The notes under the pieces: generated by a model | Seen by the model: only the letters and a program-made list of their open reading frames with translations | Told to the model about the DNA's origin: nothing | Database searches by the model: none | Part shown: positions 8,354 to 15,297 of the stretch, in pieces | Position numbering within the stretch: the first letter of the stretch is position 1 | Layout of the letters: each line of letters starts with the position of its first letter | Translations under genes and position numbers: made by a program | Origin: a virus | Strand: one strand, 5' to 3' | Virus record (IMG/VR): IMGVR_UViG_3300027759_000077 | Span: 1-64,000 of that record | DNA: 64,000 bases

Positions 8354-8869
8354 TTAATACCCGACTTTTTCGACTCTAGGTTCTTGTGCCCTAGCAAAGC
8401 ACTCGGATAGAACATTCTTGTTCATCTCTTTGTACTTTGAAATCGCTGCGGGAGAAATCTCTGGCGCACGTGTCGAAGGAAACACTAGATTCCACCAATC
8501 CTTGTCAGCACCACCCCTAGTGTCTGGCGTGTAGCGTGGCTTGACGCAAACGCCTTTTCCAACTAGAGACAAAGCATTAGGATGCGAAGGGTTTAAGATT
8601 TCGATGTTCGGGGAATTAAGACCGAGGTTTTTAAGGTCCCGAAAGTTACGTTCAATCTGCTCAGGCTTGGGAGCGAAAGAGAAGTAGATAGTCTTTACAG
8701 ATCGAAGATCGTCTGAAAGAGTCTCAACACCATCGGCTTCTGTTTTGCCTTTCATACGATGGGTAACTTCCACACCTAAACGAAGCTGTGGGTCACCGTC
8801 TTTGTTCTCAGCCAACACCTGACTAGTGATGGTTCCCTGATACAAGCTAGCTGAATCGTACTGATTCAT
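8354..8869 (-). CDS. Hypothetical 171-aa protein, possible ssDNA-binding role
   Basis: No family recognised with confidence. The start at 8869 (MNQYDSASLY) is preferred because AAAGGAG lies 7 nt upstream, whereas the in-frame ATG at 8917 has no such site. The first 60 residues read as alternating beta strands (LYQGTITSQVLAE, LRLGVEVTHRM), an arrangement seen in OB-fold proteins. The middle contains FSFAPKPEQIERNFRDLKNLG and the tail is basic and mixed. Its position between the primase-helicase and a nucleotide hydrolase, plus the stem-loop after it that would favour high expression, suggest a single-stranded DNA-binding or replication accessory protein. This is inference only. Confidence 0.55.
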   Translation of the reverse strand: MNQYDSASLYQGTITSQVLAENKDGDPQLRLGVEVTHRMKGKTEADGVETLSDDLRSVKTIYFSFAPKPEQIERNFRDLKNLGLNSPNIEILNPSHPNALSLVGKGVCVKPRYTPDTRGGADKDWWNLVFPSTRAPEISPAAISKYKEMNKNVLSECFARAQEPRVEKVGY

Positions 8870-8978
8870 AAGAAACTCCTTTAAAACTACAAGTAAAACT
8901 GAAGACATTAAAGACAATCTTTAACGCAACTCCAATATTTAAATTCTAAGAATTACCAAACCAAACATTCAAAAAATT

Positions 8979-9338
8979 TTATAGAGGTTCGGAAGATTTT
9001 TGTTTTTGTTTTTCCAACAGACAGATGTCATCAAGAGTCAATGGAAGAGACTTATCTTTGATCTTTTCGAGTGTCGAAATGAAAGCTATTAGATTCCACA
9101 AGGCAGCAATGTGATGGTCTTCATCAGTCCTGCCCTCTAAGAATTGAAACAGATGACGCAAATGGGAGTCGAGATACCGGCCCAGAGGTTGTCCCTTCTC
9201 CCAGTTGCGATCACCGTACAGTTGAGCGCCAGATTCAAACCGTTTTGATAACAGGGAAATTACTTCCCACGGTATTAAATCGTAGCGCCCTTTGCCTTCC
9301 CTAGTGTCTCTTTGCGAACCTGTGGTAAACTTTTCCAT
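8979..9338 (-). CDS. DUF5664-like dATP/dGTP diphosphohydrolase family protein
   Basis: A 119-aa all-helical protein with the family core GKGRYDLIPWEVISLL, then AQLYGDRNWEKG (about residues 37-48) and the acidic helix RTDEDHHIAALWNLIAF (about 71-87), which should bind metal. DUF5664 proteins are annotated as dATP/dGTP diphosphohydrolases related to MazG-type enzymes. They alter purine dNTP pools in phages, in some cases supporting modified bases. The sequence shows the fold signature but not substrate choice. It lies between the RecT-like gene and the 171-aa gene in the replication operon, consistent with nucleotide-pool control. Confidence 0.72.
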   Translation of the reverse strand: MEKFTTGSQRDTREGKGRYDLIPWEVISLLSKRFESGAQLYGDRNWEKGQPLGRYLDSHLRHLFQFLEGRTDEDHHIAALWNLIAFISTLEKIKDKSLPLTLDDICLLEKQKQKSSEPL

Positions 9339-9360
9339 GTCTAACCTCTATGAATGGGGC

Positions 9361-10098
9361 TTAACTCAACGCTTCCTTTTTAGATTTAAGAAAGCTCATA
9401 GCGTAAGGTGAAGCACTTGCGTCTTCAACTGATTTGAATTCCGTTCCTAGCGCATAGTTTAAATCTTCTAATGAAGTCTTGGTTGCATCCATTAATTCCT
9501 GTGCCGAATAAGAATCTTTCATCGGAACAGAAACGATAGGAGTGGCTTCTTTTTGCATGAGCAAAGGAGGATTGCTGGGTGTTATGTCGATGGCAAAACT
9601 TGAGCCATCCTCACCAAAATCTTCGGGGACATACAGTCCCGTACAAATGTCAGGACAATGAAACTTGCCTGCATTACTTATACATCTAGCAAAAAGCATG
9701 TTGGTCGGGTAAGCGTTGTAAGTCGCATTCCTAGTAAGTCCCGCAGCCTTTGCTTGAACCATCGTAAAGGTTGTAGGTATCTGAGGCTTTCCATCTTTGG
9801 TAATTTGGATAGTACAAACAGTAGGACTTAACTCTAAGACTTCGTAATCATAGCGCTCAGATTTACGAATCAATGCGGCGATAAGATTAGCATTGGGTGC
9901 GGGTTTCCCCTGTATAATATTGATCTGATCACAAGCCGTAAACTCGTCGATCCCCAACGCACGACCCTTGATGATCTTAACGAAAGCTTGAGAAACACTA
10001 CGCAAGTCCTTAAAAAATCCACACTCAAACAGGTGGCGAGCTACACGCTCAATACCTTCGTACCCATCCGAAACCCTAGTAAGGTTATTTTCGGCCAT
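9361..10098 (-). CDS. RecT-like single-strand annealing protein (tentative)
   Basis: A 245-aa protein. Its central part resembles a phage protein family often labelled RecT-like: GIERVARHLFECGFF, a QAFVKIIKGRALGID block (about residues 37-51), an INIIQGKPAPNANLI segment (about 59-73) and NMLFARCISNAGKF (about 132-145). Proteins of this type anneal complementary strands and normally act with an exonuclease. A YqaJ/lambda-exonuclease-like gene is encoded divergently only 0.6 kb away (10743-11438), which supports the pairing. The gene overlaps the upstream 75-aa gene by 14 nt. The call is family recognition by eye; it could instead be another replication-associated DNA-binding protein. Confidence 0.5.
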   Translation of the reverse strand: MAENNLTRVSDGYEGIERVARHLFECGFFKDLRSVSQAFVKIIKGRALGIDEFTACDQINIIQGKPAPNANLIAALIRKSERYDYEVLELSPTVCTIQITKDGKPQIPTTFTMVQAKAAGLTRNATYNAYPTNMLFARCISNAGKFHCPDICTGLYVPEDFGEDGSSFAIDITPSNPPLLMQKEATPIVSVPMKDSYSAQELMDATKTSLEDLNYALGTEFKSVEDASASPYAMSFLKSKKEALS

Positions 10099-10312
10099 TT
10101 TTAGTCTCCTCTGAGTTAGCAGCCATCACGGAAAAGTAATCACTAACAATCTGATAACGAGTGGTTACCGATAGATTTTCAATCCACCAAGTGATGGCTT
10201 TAGAAAACAGATCATCAGTGAGTACCGGATATTTCTCACACACAGACGGATTAGAAAAACTTTTCTTGACACTAATTTTATCGTCGTGAGTGTGAAATAG
10301 ATCGTTAGACAT
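10085..10312 (-). CDS. Hypothetical 75-aa protein, first gene of the replication operon
   Basis: Unrecognised small protein, with mixed charge and a central aromatic-rich helix (ITWWIENLSVTTRYQI). It is the first gene downstream of the divergent control region at about 10.31-10.48 kb. Its end overlaps the RecT-like gene by 14 nt, implying coupled translation. No signal peptide, membrane span or metal motif is visible. Confidence 0.6.
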   Translation of the reverse strand: MSNDLFHTHDDKISVKKSFSNPSVCEKYPVLTDDLFSKAITWWIENLSVTTRYQIVSDYFSVMAANSEETKNGRK

Positions 10313-10338
10313 GCTAGGTACTCCGGTAGGGGTTTCAT

Positions 10339-10369
10339 ATCATAATCGCAAATTGTTAAGAAAAGTCAA
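10339..10369 (-). promoter_or_regulatory. Leftward promoter of the replication operon
   Basis: Minus strand: -35-like TTGACT (10369-10364), identical to the nrdJ promoter hexamer. It is followed by GATTAT (10347-10342, spacer 16) overlapping TATGAT (10344-10339, spacer 19) as -10 candidates. A GTAGGAAT motif lies 9 nt upstream of the -35 (10378-10385), echoing the operator arms at nrdJ. The next gene starts at 10312. Confidence 0.5.
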
Positions 10370-10411
10370 GGACAACGGTAGGAATAATTAGTCATGGGTA
10401 TTATTTTTATG

Positions 10412-10439
10412 TTGATAAATTAATACAAATGTTTACAAT
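10412..10439 (+). promoter_or_regulatory. Rightward early promoter
   Basis: TTGATA (10412-10417) and TACAAT (10434-10439) are separated by 16 nt, a good sigma-70-type match. Transcription would start near 10446, downstream of the first in-frame ATG (10429). This is why the later start (10483) is preferred for the ribbon-helix-helix gene. Together with the leftward promoter it makes a divergent switch region. Confidence 0.45.
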
Positions 10440-10482
10440 ACATAGAGTTACACCTTTTACAATTGTCGAGGTTGCTTTCAAA

Positions 10483-10827
10483 ATGTCTTCCGAATATGTA
10501 AAAAGATCAATAGTGTTGACGGAGACCGTCGCTGAAGAAGTGGAGAGAATAGCCACCCTGCAAGGGCGAAGTTTCGCCAGTCTTGTCAGAGATGCAATCA
10601 ATCTTTGGCTAGAACAAAAAGATTTACACGTTACAAAAACAACATCATCCGCATTCGAAATAGAACTTACAAACGAAGAGCAAGAAATAGTTAAAAAATT
10701 AAGTGCTCTATTAGGAGTGGATAATGCGGGGGTAATCAAACAATGCTGGAACGAAGGACTCACACCTACGATAGATTTAGCCATGAAGCGCAAAACCCAT
10801 TTAGAGGCAATGACCAAAAACCTTTGA
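10483..10827 (+). CDS. Ribbon-helix-helix (CopG/Arc-like) DNA-binding protein
   Basis: A 114-aa protein from the preferred start at 10483, which has GAGG about 11 nt upstream and lies after the predicted transcription start. An alternative in-frame ATG at 10429 would fall inside the -10 element. Residues about 6-46 fit the ribbon-helix-helix pattern: a short strand KRSIVLTE, helix VAEEVERIATLQG, a turn, then SFASLVRDAINLWLEQ. A second helical region (LTNEEQEIVKKLSALLG) may aid dimerisation. As the first rightward gene beside a divergent control region bearing AGTAGGAAT-type sites, it is a good candidate for the repressor that binds them. That link is inference. Confidence 0.7.
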   Translation: MSSEYVKRSIVLTETVAEEVERIATLQGRSFASLVRDAINLWLEQKDLHVTKTTSSAFEIELTNEEQEIVKKLSALLGVDNAGVIKQCWNEGLTPTIDLAMKRKTHLEAMTKNL

Positions 10828-11438
10828 GGGTTCACAACCTTGAGCAGGGCAGTCCGGAGTGGCTGAACTGGAGAATGACGGGGATAGGTTCGAGTGATGC
10901 GCCAACCATTATGAATGGCAGTCATTTCAACAGGAACCGGCATGATCTGTGGAACGAAAAATTGGGTAAGGTTTTGCCACGCACCTTTAACGCATTTCAA
11001 AGTTACAGGATGCGACGAGGACAAATACTGGAGCCCGATGCACGGTACTGGTATGCCCAATCGATGCAAGTAGAAGTAGAACCCATCTGTTGTACCCATT
11101 CGTGTTTTGATTGGATTAAAGGCAGCTTGGATGGCTGGGTAACGGGATCCAGAACAGTCTTGGAAATCAAAGCACCGAATGATAAAGATCACGATCTTGC
11201 TTTGGATCAACAAATACCGAAGAAATATATACCGCAAGTGTTGCACTTGCTTCTCGTAACAGGGGGCAGTCAACTTCATTATCTATCATACTCTCCTGGG
11301 CGACCTAAAGCGGAACGGTTTGCATTAGTAAGCTTCCTTCCAGAAGCAACTGCCTTACGAGAGTTGCTAAGGAAAGAAGAAACTTTCTGGAACTGCTTAC
11401 AATCCGAAACACCACCAGACGACCATCTCTTCCTATAA
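10743..11438 (+). CDS. YqaJ/lambda-exonuclease-like PD-(D/E)XK nuclease
   Basis: A nuclease of up to 231 aa. The conserved opening GSPEWLNWRMTGIGSSDAP (about residues 36-54) matches YqaJ-type viral recombinases. The active site appears as SLDGW (Asp, about residue 127) and LEIKAP (Glu-x-Lys, about 140-145), followed by the YIPQVLHLLL helix typical of the family. It should resect double-strand ends to expose single strands for a RecT-type annealer. Start choice is uncertain: ATG at 10743 overlaps the previous gene by 85 nt, while a TTG at 10824 overlaps that gene's stop codon and still keeps the whole domain. A long antisense frame across it is not credible. Confidence 0.82.
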   Translation: MLERRTHTYDRFSHEAQNPFRGNDQKPLRVHNLEQGSPEWLNWRMTGIGSSDAPTIMNGSHFNRNRHDLWNEKLGKVLPRTFNAFQSYRMRRGQILEPDARYWYAQSMQVEVEPICCTHSCFDWIKGSLDGWVTGSRTVLEIKAPNDKDHDLALDQQIPKKYIPQVLHLLLVTGGSQLHYLSYSPGRPKAERFALVSFLPEATALRELLRKEETFWNCLQSETPPDDHLFL

Positions 11439-11449
11439 CACTACCAGAA

Positions 11450-11849
11450 CGGCACAGAACGTCATGGAATGTCATAGGGTAAAATGACATTTCAAAACGG
11501 TGTAAGTATCCATTTCGTATAGCTTTAAAAAAATCAAATCATGAAATGTCAAGAATGCTCATGCTTGGGTAGGAAAGTAACTACATACCTATCGTCAATA
11601 AGGCCATAAGATTTCAGTATATATTAAGTAATTATTATTATTATTATTATATTACATATCTCTTTATAACATTTTTACATACTGGTAATACATTGTTATA
11701 CCTATAAGACTATATATGTATATCTTCTTACTAGAATGTTGTGCATTGTGGACATACCAAATCTTAATAACACAAACCATTACAATATAACAACTTACAA
11801 CATTTCAGAATGTCATTTATCTTGTGACATTGCAGGACGTTCTGTGTCG
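11450..11849. repeat. AT-rich intergenic region with long inverted repeat and AATGTCA iterons (origin candidate)
   Basis: The 467-nt gap 11439-11905 has no credible gene. An imperfect 26-bp inverted repeat (about 22 of 26 matching, containing CAGAACGTCAT / GACGTTCTGTG) lies at 11450-11475 and 11824-11849. Within and beside it are five copies of a GAATGTCAT-like element: 11467-11475, 11484-11492 (inverted), 11543-11551, 11808-11816 and 11824-11832 (inverted). The interior is extremely AT-rich, with an (ATT)n run near 11630-11655 and long TA stretches to about 11720. Iterons plus an unwinding-prone core next to replication and early genes suggest a replication origin. A regulatory region for the downstream operon is the alternative. 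Confidence 0.5.
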
Positions 11850-11905
11850 TTTCAATAAAGGTTTTTTAAATGCGTTTTGGATTTTAGTAATAAGAAAGGA
11901 GCGCC

Positions 11906-12184
11906 ATGGAAAAAAGTAAAGTGTATCGAGACGGTAAATCAACAGGGATCTTTAGTGTAGTTATGCGAATTAAAGATGTTGATTATAACCTATTTTTTTC
12001 GAGTAAAGCCGTGTATTTAGAACGATATGAAACAGGTGGAGATAGAAGAGTAATCAGATATAAAGTTGAAAAAGACACGTGCTCTTGCCCTGCCTTTTCA
12101 ACGTATACAGGGCCTTGTAAACATATTCTTTCCCTTCGTAAACTCAATGAAGTCTTATCTTTACGATTAAAGGAAAACGAATAA
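11906..12184 (+). CDS. SWIM zinc-finger protein
   Basis: A 92-aa protein ending in a clear SWIM zinc-binding motif, CSCPAFSTYTGPCKH (C59-x-C61 ... C71-x-H73). The N-terminal 50 residues form beta strands (FSVVMRIKDVDYNLFF). SWIM domains bind DNA or proteins and occur in transposases, SNF2-type ATPases and RecA-loader complexes; here the domain is almost the whole protein. The start has AAGGAG with 5-nt spacing. It is the first gene after the origin-like region, so DNA binding there is plausible but untested. Confidence 0.75.
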   Translation: MEKSKVYRDGKSTGIFSVVMRIKDVDYNLFFSSKAVYLERYETGGDRRVIRYKVEKDTCSCPAFSTYTGPCKHILSLRKLNEVLSLRLKENE

Positions 12185-12198
12185 GTGTAAAAAAAGAA

Positions 12199-12224
12199 TT
12201 ATTCCCCTTACATAGTAGGAATAA
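12199..12224. promoter_or_regulatory. Inverted repeat TTATTCC-N12-GGAATAA upstream of the DUF1257 gene
   Basis: A perfect 7-bp inverted repeat with a 12-nt centre, containing AGTAGGAAT. It overlaps a weak rightward promoter candidate: CTTACA, 17 nt, TATGCT. It is the third location in the window of the AGTAGGAAT-type sequence and could be an operator for the cluster beginning at 12258. Confidence 0.4.
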
Positions 12225-12257
12225 GTATGTATGCTTCACACTAACAGGAGTCAATGA

Positions 12258-12701
12258 ATGTCACATGTAGTCGTATTAGCCCTTGAGATCAAGAATCTAG
12301 CTGCCGTTAAACGAATGTGTAGCAATCTTGGTTGGACGTTTCTTGAAAACAAAAAAACATACACATGGTACGGACGAACAGCGGGAAGCTATTCCGGTAC
12401 GGATGGAGCTTTGAACCTCGGCATGACTGAAAGCGATCTAGGGAAGTGTACCCACGCTATTTCATTACCGGATTGTAAATACCAACTAGGGCTTAAAGAA
12501 GAAGCTTCGGGCAAGTACACCCTACTGTGGGACTCGTATGAAGGTACGTTGCAGAAAGCGATGGGAGGTAAGCAAGGCGAAAGATTTATGCAGGAGTATG
12601 GGTTAGCGGCAGTACAAGTAGAAGCTGACGAGCAAGGCTACCAGTATACAACAAAAAAATTAGATAACGGTTCTTACGAAATTGAAGTCGAAACCTACTA
12701 G
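12258..12701 (+). CDS. DUF1257 / Ycf35-like protein
   Basis: A 147-aa protein with the family's characteristic opening: MSHVVVLALEIKNLAAVKRM followed by LGWTF. A WYGRTAGSYSG segment follows, then an ISLPDCKYQLGL block and a C-terminal region (KLDNGSYEIEVE) that ends the family domain. DUF1257 proteins (Ycf35 in plastids and cyanobacteria) have no established biochemical role. The gene is followed, with small gaps, by a DUF2997-like gene and a Ycf46-like AAA+ ATPase, the partners it commonly has in cyanobacterial-type genomes. A likely operator/promoter precedes it and AGGAG provides the ribosome-binding site. Confidence 0.7.
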   Translation: MSHVVVLALEIKNLAAVKRMCSNLGWTFLENKKTYTWYGRTAGSYSGTDGALNLGMTESDLGKCTHAISLPDCKYQLGLKEEASGKYTLLWDSYEGTLQKAMGGKQGERFMQEYGLAAVQVEADEQGYQYTTKKLDNGSYEIEVETY

Positions 12702-12709
12702 GAGAAAAC

Positions 12710-13138
12710 ATGAATATTCAAAACGAATTCGGTATCGTCGATAACAGCCTGACCGCTCTCTTAGAACGAGGGAGAGATGAAGTAGGACATGTACATAAAC
12801 AAAAATCAAAATGCCTCGATCAGTTTTACGCAGAAGTTCCAGAATCGATTCGACAGTATGAAGACAAAACCAGCTTTTCATTCAGAGAAAACGATGCCGT
12901 GATTGCAGAGTTTGAAGTTCCTACTACTGTTTCCAACAACACCAGAACAGTACGGTTACGACTCATATCTTACATGACATCTATTTCCCCCGGAGCCCTC
13001 AACAGTTTTACGTGGTCATATGGATTTAAGGTCTTTGGATCGATGCATTGGACTCACTGCAACTCTTTGGAACACGCTCTATATGCAGGAGCTACGGTGG
13101 ATATGTCTACTCCAGTAATTAAATTGTTTGGGGGTTAA
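12710..13138 (+). CDS. Hypothetical 142-aa protein in the DUF1257/Ycf46-like cluster
   Basis: Not recognised. It starts 8 nt after the DUF1257 gene with AGGAG upstream, and is soluble with no signal or membrane segment. The sequence has a helical, charged first third (residues about 15-60), then strands (FEVPTTVSNNTRTVRLRLI) and a Trp/His-rich stretch (SMHWTHCNSLEHALYAG). The DUF2997-like gene begins one base after its stop codon, so the three genes are clearly one unit. Confidence 0.6.
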   Translation: MNIQNEFGIVDNSLTALLERGRDEVGHVHKQKSKCLDQFYAEVPESIRQYEDKTSFSFRENDAVIAEFEVPTTVSNNTRTVRLRLISYMTSISPGALNSFTWSYGFKVFGSMHWTHCNSLEHALYAGATVDMSTPVIKLFGG

Positions 13139-13139
13139 C

Positions 13140-13322
13140 ATGAAAAGGATCACATTTGTAGTGGATAAAAAGGGAACCGTTACGCTGGAAGCAACTGGAT
13201 TTGTTGGCGATGCCTGTGCCCTAAAAACAAAAAAATTCATGGACGCTTTAGGATCAGTAGTTGGAGAAGAAAAAAAGCCGGAGTTTTTTGAGTTTACGGA
13301 TCAGTGTTTAGAAAAACAATAA
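13140..13322 (+). CDS. DUF2997-like small protein
   Basis: A 60-aa protein with the DUF2997 layout: a basic start and beta strand (MKRITFVVDKKGTVTLEATG), a Cys-containing GDACALKTKKFMDALG helix and an acidic tail. The start at 13140 has a GGGGG-type ribosome-binding site and follows the previous stop at once; a TTG at 13128 in the same frame is unlikely. DUF2997 proteins usually sit beside DUF1257 proteins and are of unknown function. The 80-aa gene at 15055 repeats the VDKEGDLVV-type strand and may be a distant second copy. Confidence 0.6.
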   Translation: MKRITFVVDKKGTVTLEATGFVGDACALKTKKFMDALGSVVGEEKKPEFFEFTDQCLEKQ

Positions 13323-13334
13323 CCAGGAGCAAGT

Positions 13335-13679
13335 ATGAAAGCCAGAAGCCAGAAGCAAGAAAAAATCACAAGACTAGAGTGGAGACTGCAAGATGTTAAT
13401 TCGGGTAAAATATTTGATCGAATATACACCACTGAATTAAAAGCTCGTTGGCACGAAGCTAAATTTAACCAAAATGGAATGCTCTTTAACAGTCCGTACC
13501 GAACACAGGTAGTACATGTAAAAGCAACCTATGCGCTAAATTTAGTTATGGACAAAACACCCCTAAAAATTAAGGTCATAACTACATGTTTACCGAACGA
13601 ATCCAAAACTATATCAACGCTGGCTTTGCCGGGAACTGGATACTTACGTATGAACCGGAGGAAGCCCAGCGAGAAATGA
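13335..13679 (+). CDS. Hypothetical 114-aa protein overlapping the AAA+ gene
   Basis: Unrecognised basic protein. AGGAG precedes the start by 6 nt. It shares its last 94 nt with the start of the AAA+ ATPase in another frame, which is long for this genome, so either the true end is modified or both frames are used. The N-terminus (ARSQKQEKITRLEWRLQD) looks helical and the centre beta-rich (TQVVHVKATYALNLVM). No motif suggests a function. Confidence 0.5.
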   Translation: MKARSQKQEKITRLEWRLQDVNSGKIFDRIYTTELKARWHEAKFNQNGMLFNSPYRTQVVHVKATYALNLVMDKTPLKIKVITTCLPNESKTISTLALPGTGYLRMNRRKPSEK

Positions 13680-15058
13680 CACGTCTCGCCTTCTCAAAAG
13701 GCTACGAGATTGTCGTGTGGGATATCGCTAAAGGTCTAGTCAATCCTATGCGTCCCACAGATGCGGTGGATCCTAAAACAAGAAGTCCACTTTCCCCGTT
13801 TGCAGCATTCTCAAAAGTGCAAAGTGAAGTTCCAAGGGTAGTACTGCTTTGGAACTACCACCTCTTTATTAAAGAGCGAGAAGTGTTACAAGCGTTTTAC
13901 AACGCAGTGTTAGACGGCCAGAAAGATTTGATTTACTACTTTGTGCTTTCCTGTACTGGAGAGATGCCAAAAGAAGTCGAAAAAATGATTGTTCTGCACC
14001 AGCATAAACTGCCCTCTGACATAGAGATTGCAGACATCGCTAACGACCTATTAGAAAAGCCAGACAAAACTCCTGTGAGCAAGTCTGTTATTTATGCAGC
14101 TAGAGGACTTACACGTCGAGAAGTTGAAGGTGCGTTCTCGATATCTATTACCACGGAGGGTGACATTAACCCTAGCGTTGTAACAAACTACAAAAAAGAA
14201 TCTGTAAGCAAAAGCGGGTTCCTTACCTATTACGAAGGTAACACAAACTTTAAGAACATCTGTGGATTAGAACATTTAAAAAGCTACTGCAAAAAGATTT
14301 TAAAAGATGGTGCAGAGATTCAGCCTCACGGGGTATTGCTTTTAGGACCACCAGGAACAGGGAAAAGTCAATTTGCAAAAGCATTAGGAAGCGAAATAAA
14401 CCGCCCTGTATTAATGTGTGACATTGGGAAAATCTACGCAAAACATGTAGGCGAAACTGAAGCAAACCTAAGAGAACTTATAGACATTGCTGAAAGCGTT
14501 GCGCCTTGCATCCTGTTTATCGATGAGTTGGAAAAAGCACTTGGTGGCTCAAAGTCTGGCAATGATAGCGGCGTAAGTCTTAGGGTCTTTGGTCGCTTGC
14601 TGACATGGCTATCTGACAAGACATCAGACGTATTCGTGATCGGGACATGCAACGACGTTTCTTCTTTGGATGCTGCCTTTGCCAGAGAAGGTAGATTCGA
14701 TTCGCTCTTCTTTGTTGACCTACCGTCTAAAGTGGAGCGGGAAAAGTTATGGTCTTTTTATTTGGATAAGTATTCGGTGAAGAAAGATGTCGAAGTAAAT
14801 GATGAAGGCTGGACAGGAGCGGAGATAGAAGGCTGCGTCAAGAAATCGAAACAGTTAGAAATCAGCTTAGCCAATGCAGCGAAGTACATCATACCCGTAT
14901 CGCTTAGTAGGAAGGATGAGATCGAGAAGCTTAGAGAATGGAGCAAGATGATGTGCCTAAGTTCAGACTATGAAGGTAAGTACATAGGTGCAGTTAGTGA
15001 AAAACAACAGACAATTAAAGCGATCAGTCCACGAAGAACTCTGATAGGAGAAGTATGA
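13586..15058 (+). CDS. Ycf46-like AAA+ ATPase
   Basis: A 490-aa ATPase. The N-terminal about 190 residues match the layout of Ycf46-type proteins: NYINAGFAGNWILTYEPEEA, then WDIAKGLVNP. The AAA+ core follows, with Walker A GPPGTGKS (about residues 254-261), Walker B ILFIDELEKA (about 311-320), sensor 1 VIGTCND (about 350) and an arginine-finger region FAREGRFD (about 366-373). It should use ATP to remodel a protein partner; cyanobacterial Ycf46 has been linked to photosynthetic regulation, but no partner is known here. The C-terminal tail ends in a PRRTLI motif that also occurs near the end of the 325-aa protein at 15288. The stop overlaps the next start (ATGA). Confidence 0.82.
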   Translation: MFTERIQNYINAGFAGNWILTYEPEEAQREMTRLAFSKGYEIVVWDIAKGLVNPMRPTDAVDPKTRSPLSPFAAFSKVQSEVPRVVLLWNYHLFIKEREVLQAFYNAVLDGQKDLIYYFVLSCTGEMPKEVEKMIVLHQHKLPSDIEIADIANDLLEKPDKTPVSKSVIYAARGLTRREVEGAFSISITTEGDINPSVVTNYKKESVSKSGFLTYYEGNTNFKNICGLEHLKSYCKKILKDGAEIQPHGVLLLGPPGTGKSQFAKALGSEINRPVLMCDIGKIYAKHVGETEANLRELIDIAESVAPCILFIDELEKALGGSKSGNDSGVSLRVFGRLLTWLSDKTSDVFVIGTCNDVSSLDAAFAREGRFDSLFFVDLPSKVEREKLWSFYLDKYSVKKDVEVNDEGWTGAEIEGCVKKSKQLEISLANAAKYIIPVSLSRKDEIEKLREWSKMMCLSSDYEGKYIGAVSEKQQTIKAISPRRTLIGEV

Positions 15059-15297
15059 GTGATAGTAAAAAGAACCTTTGTTCTGGTGAAAAAGCTTCGG
15101 TTAATAAAGTCAGCATCGCTGTAGATAAGGAAGGCGATCTTGTAGTAGTTTTGCATGGTAAAAACTTAGAGCAAAAAAAGAACTTCTCTTTAGTTCTAAC
15201 CTCCGCAAACACTTTGGATTTGTCTGAAACTTTATTCTCAATCCGAAAAGAACTAGACACAAAAACATCAACAGGAGACGAATCGCAATGGAACTAA
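15055..15297 (+). CDS. Hypothetical 80-aa protein, weakly DUF2997-like
   Basis: It starts in an ATGA overlap with the AAA+ ATPase. Residues about 17-40 (VNKVSIAVDKEGDLVVVL) resemble the strand that opens the DUF2997-like protein at 13140 (ITFVVDKKGTVTLEA), and the rest is polar with a short helix. It may be a second small partner of the ATPase, but the similarity is short and by eye. It overlaps the next gene by 10 nt. Confidence 0.5.
   Translation: MSDSKKNLCSGEKASVNKVSIAVDKEGDLVVVLHGKNLEQKKNFSLVLTSANTLDLSETLFSIRKELDTKTSTGDESQWN

Noticed and set aside
10407-11279. Long minus-strand open frame of about 290 codons opposite the RHH and YqaJ-type genes
   Set aside because: It lies opposite two genes with recognisable domains, has no ribosome-binding site, and reads as a low-similarity Cys/Ser-rich sequence.
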